This document shows positions 14,633 to 16,325 of a stretch of 16,325 bases of DNA, in pieces (the first letter of the stretch is position 1; each line of letters begins with the position of its first letter). The notes under the pieces were generated by a model. The model saw only the letters and a list, made by a program, of their open reading frames with translations, did not search any database and had not been told where the DNA came from. A program made the translations under genes and the position numbers. Where the stretch lies: NCBI GenBank assembly GCA_019310195.1, contig JAFDET010000027.1, forward strand, positions 1 through 16,325, read 5' to 3'. The stretch comes from Deltaproteobacteria bacterium. Its GTDB lineage: Bacteria > Myxococcota_A > UBA9160 > JAFDET01.

Positions 14633-15913
14633 TCAGCGGCCCGTCAGGGCCAGGGAGAGCGCGGGCCAGTACGTGATCACCAGGACCGTGGCCAGCAGGA
14701 TCACGAAGAACGGCACGGTCGCCCGGTAGACCTCGATCACCGGTCGCTCGAAGCGGTAGCTGGCAATGAAGAGGTTCATGCCCACCGGCGGCGTGACGTA
14801 GCCGAGCTGCATGTTGGCCAGGAAGATGATGCCCAGGTGGACCGGATCCACGCCGTAGCCCACCGCCACCGGCAGGATGATCGGCACGATGATCACGAGC
14901 GCTGAGAAGATGTCCAGCATCATGCCGAGGGCCAGCAGGAAGAGGTTCAGCAGGATCAAGAACGTGAGGCGGCTGTCGATCTGGGCGCGGATGAACTCGA
15001 ACATCCGCGTCGGGGCCTCGGTGTCGATCAGGTAGTTCGTCGACGCAAGGGACACGCCCAGGATGATCAGGATCGCCCCCACCATGACCATCGACTCGCG
15101 CATCACCGCGGCCAGCTTGCCGAGGGGGATCTCGCGCCGGATCCCCACCTCGACCACCACCACGTAGAGCGCCGTCACGGCGGCGGCCTCCGACAGGGCG
15201 AACGCACCTCCGTAGATGCCGCCGAGGACCACGAAGGGGAGGGGGATCTCCCAGATCGACTCGCGGAACGCCGCCCGCGCCTCGGGCCACGAGGCGCGGG
15301 GCCGCGCTTCGACCGCGCCGCGGCACGTCCACAGGCTCCACGCCGAGAGCGCGGCCACCATGAGCACCCCCGGAAGCACGCCCGCCGCGAAGATCTCGTC
15401 GATGCGCACCGGCTCCGCCAGCTGCATCTGCTGCGCTACTACGCCGTAGAGGATCAGCGGGAGCGCCGGCGCGAAGAGCAGGCCCAGGCTTCCGGACGTG
15501 GTGACGAGGCCCAGGCTGAAGCGCTCCGGGTAGCCCGCCCCCAGCAGCGCCGGGTAGAGGACTGCGCCCAGGGCCACGATGGTCACGCCCGATGCGCCGG
15601 TGAATGCGGTGAACAGCGCGCAGGTCACCAGCGATACGACGGCCAGGCCGCCGGGCAGGCCACCGAGGAGCACGTGGGTGAGACGCACCAGGCGGTCGGG
15701 CGCGCGGCTCTCGCCCAGCAGATAGCCCGCAAAGGTGAAGAGCGGGATCGCCACCAGAGCGGGCATCTCCGCCAGGCGGTAGATCTCGATCGCCACCACC
15801 GAGAGGTCGACCCCCTCGCGCCGGAAGCCGAGCAGCGCACTGCTCGCGATCAACGCGAACAGCGGCGCTCCCAGGAGTGCCAGCGCCAGCAGGAGCAGGC
15901 CCGTGCGGATCAT
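14633..15913 (-). CDS. dctM: TRAP transporter large permease subunit
   Basis: The sodium-coupled transport subunit of a tripartite ATP-independent periplasmic (TRAP) system, which imports organic acids or similar solutes delivered by a periplasmic binding protein. The 426 residues match the usual DctM length of about 425, with 11 or more hydrophobic helices spread throughout. Family motifs include SGLGLLFAP-type glycine-rich loops (here SGSLGLLFAPALPLILYG) in the first half and TPPVGMNLF (374-382) near the C-terminus. The ATG at 15913 overlaps the DctQ stop by four bases (ATGA), so the two subunits are co-translated. The binding protein DctP is not in the window and may lie beyond the right edge. 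Substrate unknown. The possible hotdog-fold gene 112 bp downstream could be on the same transcript. Confidence 0.93.
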   Translation of the reverse strand: MIRTGLLLLALALLGAPLFALIASSALLGFRREGVDLSVVAIEIYRLAEMPALVAIPLFTFAGYLLGESRAPDRLVRLTHVLLGGLPGGLAVVSLVTCALFTAFTGASGVTIVALGAVLYPALLGAGYPERFSLGLVTTSGSLGLLFAPALPLILYGVVAQQMQLAEPVRIDEIFAAGVLPGVLMVAALSAWSLWTCRGAVEARPRASWPEARAAFRESIWEIPLPFVVLGGIYGGAFALSEAAAVTALYVVVVEVGIRREIPLGKLAAVMRESMVMVGAILIILGVSLASTNYLIDTEAPTRMFEFIRAQIDSRLTFLILLNLFLLALGMMLDIFSALVIIVPIILPVAVGYGVDPVHLGIIFLANMQLGYVTPPVGMNLFIASYRFERPVIEVYRATVPFFVILLATVLVITYWPALSLALTGR

Positions 15914-16325
15914 CGACGATCCGTCCCAGGCGCCGGGTCGCCGTTCTCCGCGGGTGGCCGTAGGGCGCGGCGCGCCTCCACCACGGCGAGCTTTGCGTAG
16001 CGCAGGGCGATGGCGCCGAAGGCGAAGGGGATGATGCTCTCGAGCACCCAGGCCGGGATGCCCGAGAAGGCCGTGCTCGCATACTCGAACTCCGAGGCTA
16101 CGAAGCGGCCCCCGTGCCAGGCGACGATCGCGGACACGGCTGCGGTGAAGAGGCCGGTGCCCGCGGCCACCGCCGCCTCGGCCCGTGCGGGCACCAGGCG
16201 CGACACCACGTCGATCGTGATGTGGCGCCCGTCGCGGCTGGCGGCCACCGCGCCGAGGAGCCCCAGCCACAGCACCAGCACACGGAGGGTGGGATCGATC
16301 CACGGGAGCCCCGTGTCCAGGAGCG
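15910..16325 (-). CDS. dctQ: TRAP transporter small permease subunit (partial, runs off the window)
   Basis: The small four-helix membrane subunit that docks with DctM. Only the C-terminal 137 residues are visible; the frame is open to the right edge with no start, so the gene begins outside the window. The DctQ hallmark RDGRHITIDVV follows the helix LVLWLGLLGAVAAS, and two further hydrophobic segments follow before a charged C-terminal tail. A GTG at 16281 could be mistaken for a start, but the residues before it (LPWIDPTLR) are typical of DctQ, so the protein is longer. The stop overlaps the dctM start (ATGA). Confidence 0.9.
   Translation of the reverse strand, partial: LLDTGLPWIDPTLRVLVLWLGLLGAVAASRDGRHITIDVVSRLVPARAEAAVAAGTGLFTAAVSAIVAWHGGRFVASEFEYASTAFSGIPAWVLESIIPFAFGAIALRYAKLAVVEARRALRPPAENGDPAPGTDRR

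Overview
This is a gene-dense, very GC-rich (roughly two-thirds G+C by eye) bacterial chromosome segment with about 13 protein genes. Spacing is tight, GTG starts are frequent (8 of 13 visible starts), and no tRNA, rRNA, insertion sequence, integrase or CRISPR array was seen. The mix of genes (a GldF/GldG-type ABC exporter set, a class V aminotransferase-serA-purA run, a TRAP carrier and a cobalamin-domain-type radical SAM protein) suggests an uncultured Myxococcota/Deltaproteobacteria-like or Binatota-like lineage. That placement is an inference from gene content only.

Layout. Bases 1-318 hold no gene but are rich in short perfect palindromes. Bases 319-3384 (minus strand) form a three-gene ABC operon: ATPase, six-helix ABC-2 permease, and a GldG-like membrane-anchored auxiliary protein. 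A small zinc-ribbon gene (3450-3695, plus) diverges from this operon and runs tail to tail into aroA (3698-4972, minus), the shikimate-pathway EPSP synthase. Bases 4973-5186 are a divergent control region with a good sigma70-like promoter. It precedes a plus-strand biosynthetic operon: class V aminotransferase (probable phosphoserine aminotransferase), serA and purA (5187-9221). Together these supply serine, and hence glycine and one-carbon units, and make the first committed step towards AMP.

purA converges on a Gfo/Idh/MocA-family oxidoreductase (9218-10249, minus). Upstream of it lies the largest internal gap (10250-10619). It contains a convincing intrinsic terminator on the minus strand, a sigma70-like minus promoter about 120 nt upstream of that terminator, three helically phased GCGAAAA repeats over this promoter, and an AT-rich palindrome. 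This looks like either a small RNA gene or a transcription-attenuating leader for the oxidoreductase.

The plus-strand gene at 10620-12161 fuses an extended short-chain dehydrogenase to a C-terminal TerB-like acidic helical domain. It converges on a radical SAM protein (12158-13915, minus). Upstream on the minus strand are a small possibly hotdog-fold protein (14002-14520) and the membrane subunits of a TRAP transporter, DctM (14633-15913) and DctQ (15910 to the right edge, incomplete).

The most unusual items are the SDR-TerB fusion, the putative ~120-nt minus-strand RNA or attenuator at 10355-10477, the perfect inverted repeat next to the radical SAM start codon, and two convergent gene pairs whose stop codons interlock in a CTAG tetranucleotide. 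No complete new defence or mobile system was recognised.
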